From contig JAGUYV010000093.1 in the NCBI GenBank assembly GCA_020061125.1, forward strand, positions 1 to 5,526: 5,526 nt of DNA. Reading direction: 5' to 3'. The stretch comes from a bacterium (lineage in GTDB: Bacteria; UBP15; UBA6099; DSWB01). Positions 5,277-5,526 of this stretch are shown in pieces. Below the pieces are notes generated by a model. The model was not told the DNA's origin, did no database searches, and was given only the letters and a program-made list of their open reading frames with translations. Each line of letters begins with the position of its first letter. The first letter of the stretch is position 1. The position numbers were made by a program, and so were the translations under genes.

Positions 5277-5526
5277 CTGTGGGGGTGTCGAAAGAGCCAG
5301 GCGGCGCAAAAAGCGGCGGACAGGCACGCGGAAAAGCGCCGCCTGTGGGGCTGTTGAAAAAACCCTTCGCCTATCGAGGATGTGACTCATGCATTCGCAA
5401 GGCTGCGAAAAACCGGGGGACTGGGTCGCTGTTGAAAAACTCGTTATTTGCTTTCTTGGCATTGTTTCCAAGTACCGCAAATGAGCAAAAGTGAGGAAAA
5501 ACACCGGGACTGGGTGCGTTTTGCGA
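5277..5526 (+). repeat. Degenerate interspersed repeat array, continuing past the window edge
   Basis: A roughly 20-bp unit recurs in direct orientation at 5277-5296 (CTGTGGGGGTGTCGAAAGAG), 5343-5362 (CTGTGGGGCTGTTGAAAAAA) and 5421-5440 (CTGGGTCGCTGTTGAAAAAC), with a partial, diverged copy at 5510-5526 (CTGGGTGCGTT...) cut by the window end. Copies start 66, 78 and 89 bp apart. The last three are each preceded by a GAAAA-rich GC block (near 5331, GAAAAACC at 5407, GAAAAACACC at 5496). The intervening sequences differ, and no reading frame is convincing. The region may be a genome-dispersed intergenic repeat or remnants of insertion-sequence ends; neither can be settled here. Confidence 0.6.
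5446..5482. other. Extended hairpin within the repeat region
   Basis: ATTTGC (5446-5451) pairs with GCAAAT (5477-5482), and inside it CTTGG (5455-5459) pairs with CCAAG (5468-5472) around an 8-base loop. CTC at 5440-5442 and GAG at 5483-5485 can extend the stem past a bulge. No T run follows on the plus strand, so it is not a standard terminator; it may be part of the repeat element. Confidence 0.5.

Noticed and set aside
5261-5494. 77-residue plus-strand open frame at the right end
   Set aside because: Also explained by the repeats (GLLKKP and SLLKNS are repeat translations), with no supporting start signal.
5163-5504. 113-residue minus-strand open frame at the right end
   Set aside because: Its repeated FSTA/LSTP pieces are translations of the DNA repeats. 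There is no ribosome site, and composition is unlike the real genes.
5277-5526. CRISPR array
   Set aside because: Copies are degenerate, spacing grows from 66 to 89 bp, and spacers are not of uniform size.

Overview
The window is a GC-rich (roughly 60%) bacterial chromosomal segment. It holds the 3' part of a very unusual flagellin gene, a methylmalonyl-CoA epimerase, a two-gene unit ending in the CDP-diacylglycerol synthase cdsA, a small bacterial PC4-type nucleic-acid-binding protein, a small cysteine-rich protein, and a non-coding right end with degenerate repeats. Flagellin, CdsA and the methylmalonyl-CoA pathway suggest a flagellated bacterium. The calcium-repeat and beta-propeller style of the flagellin insert is commonest in large surface proteins of PVC-type, Hydrogenedentes-like or Desulfobacterota-like lineages. 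That placement is inference, and no gene here fixes the phylum.

Layout. Positions 2-2029 (+) encode a flagellin that enters from outside the window. It has two related beta-rich modules, three thrombospondin-type-3-like Asp-rich calcium loops, a TolB/PD40-type beta-propeller segment, and then a clear flagellin C-terminal domain. Positions 2030-2447 carry no convincing gene. They hold short direct repeats, a perfect TGTGA-N6-TCACA operator-like palindrome, and about 110 bp further on a strong intrinsic terminator, which together suggest a small RNA or a long flagellin 3' UTR. Methylmalonyl-CoA epimerase follows on the minus strand (2448-2849), convergent with flagellin and divergent from the next unit. 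A sigma70-like promoter (3024-3053) precedes a 55-residue membrane protein (3134-3301) that overlaps cdsA (3291-4142) by 11 nt. A PC4/p15-family gene (4266-4520) follows on the same strand, ending in a probable terminator. A 74-residue Cys-rich protein (4763-4987) lies on the minus strand behind a good promoter. The last 250 bp contain at least three, probably four, degenerate copies of a roughly 20-bp unit and a hairpin.

The genes do not form one pathway: motility surface, propionate-type acyl-CoA metabolism, phospholipid synthesis and nucleic-acid binding lie side by side. The standout is the flagellin. Its conserved C-terminal filament core directly follows a propeller-like insert, so the filament would probably display a large beta-propeller and calcium-binding array on its surface.
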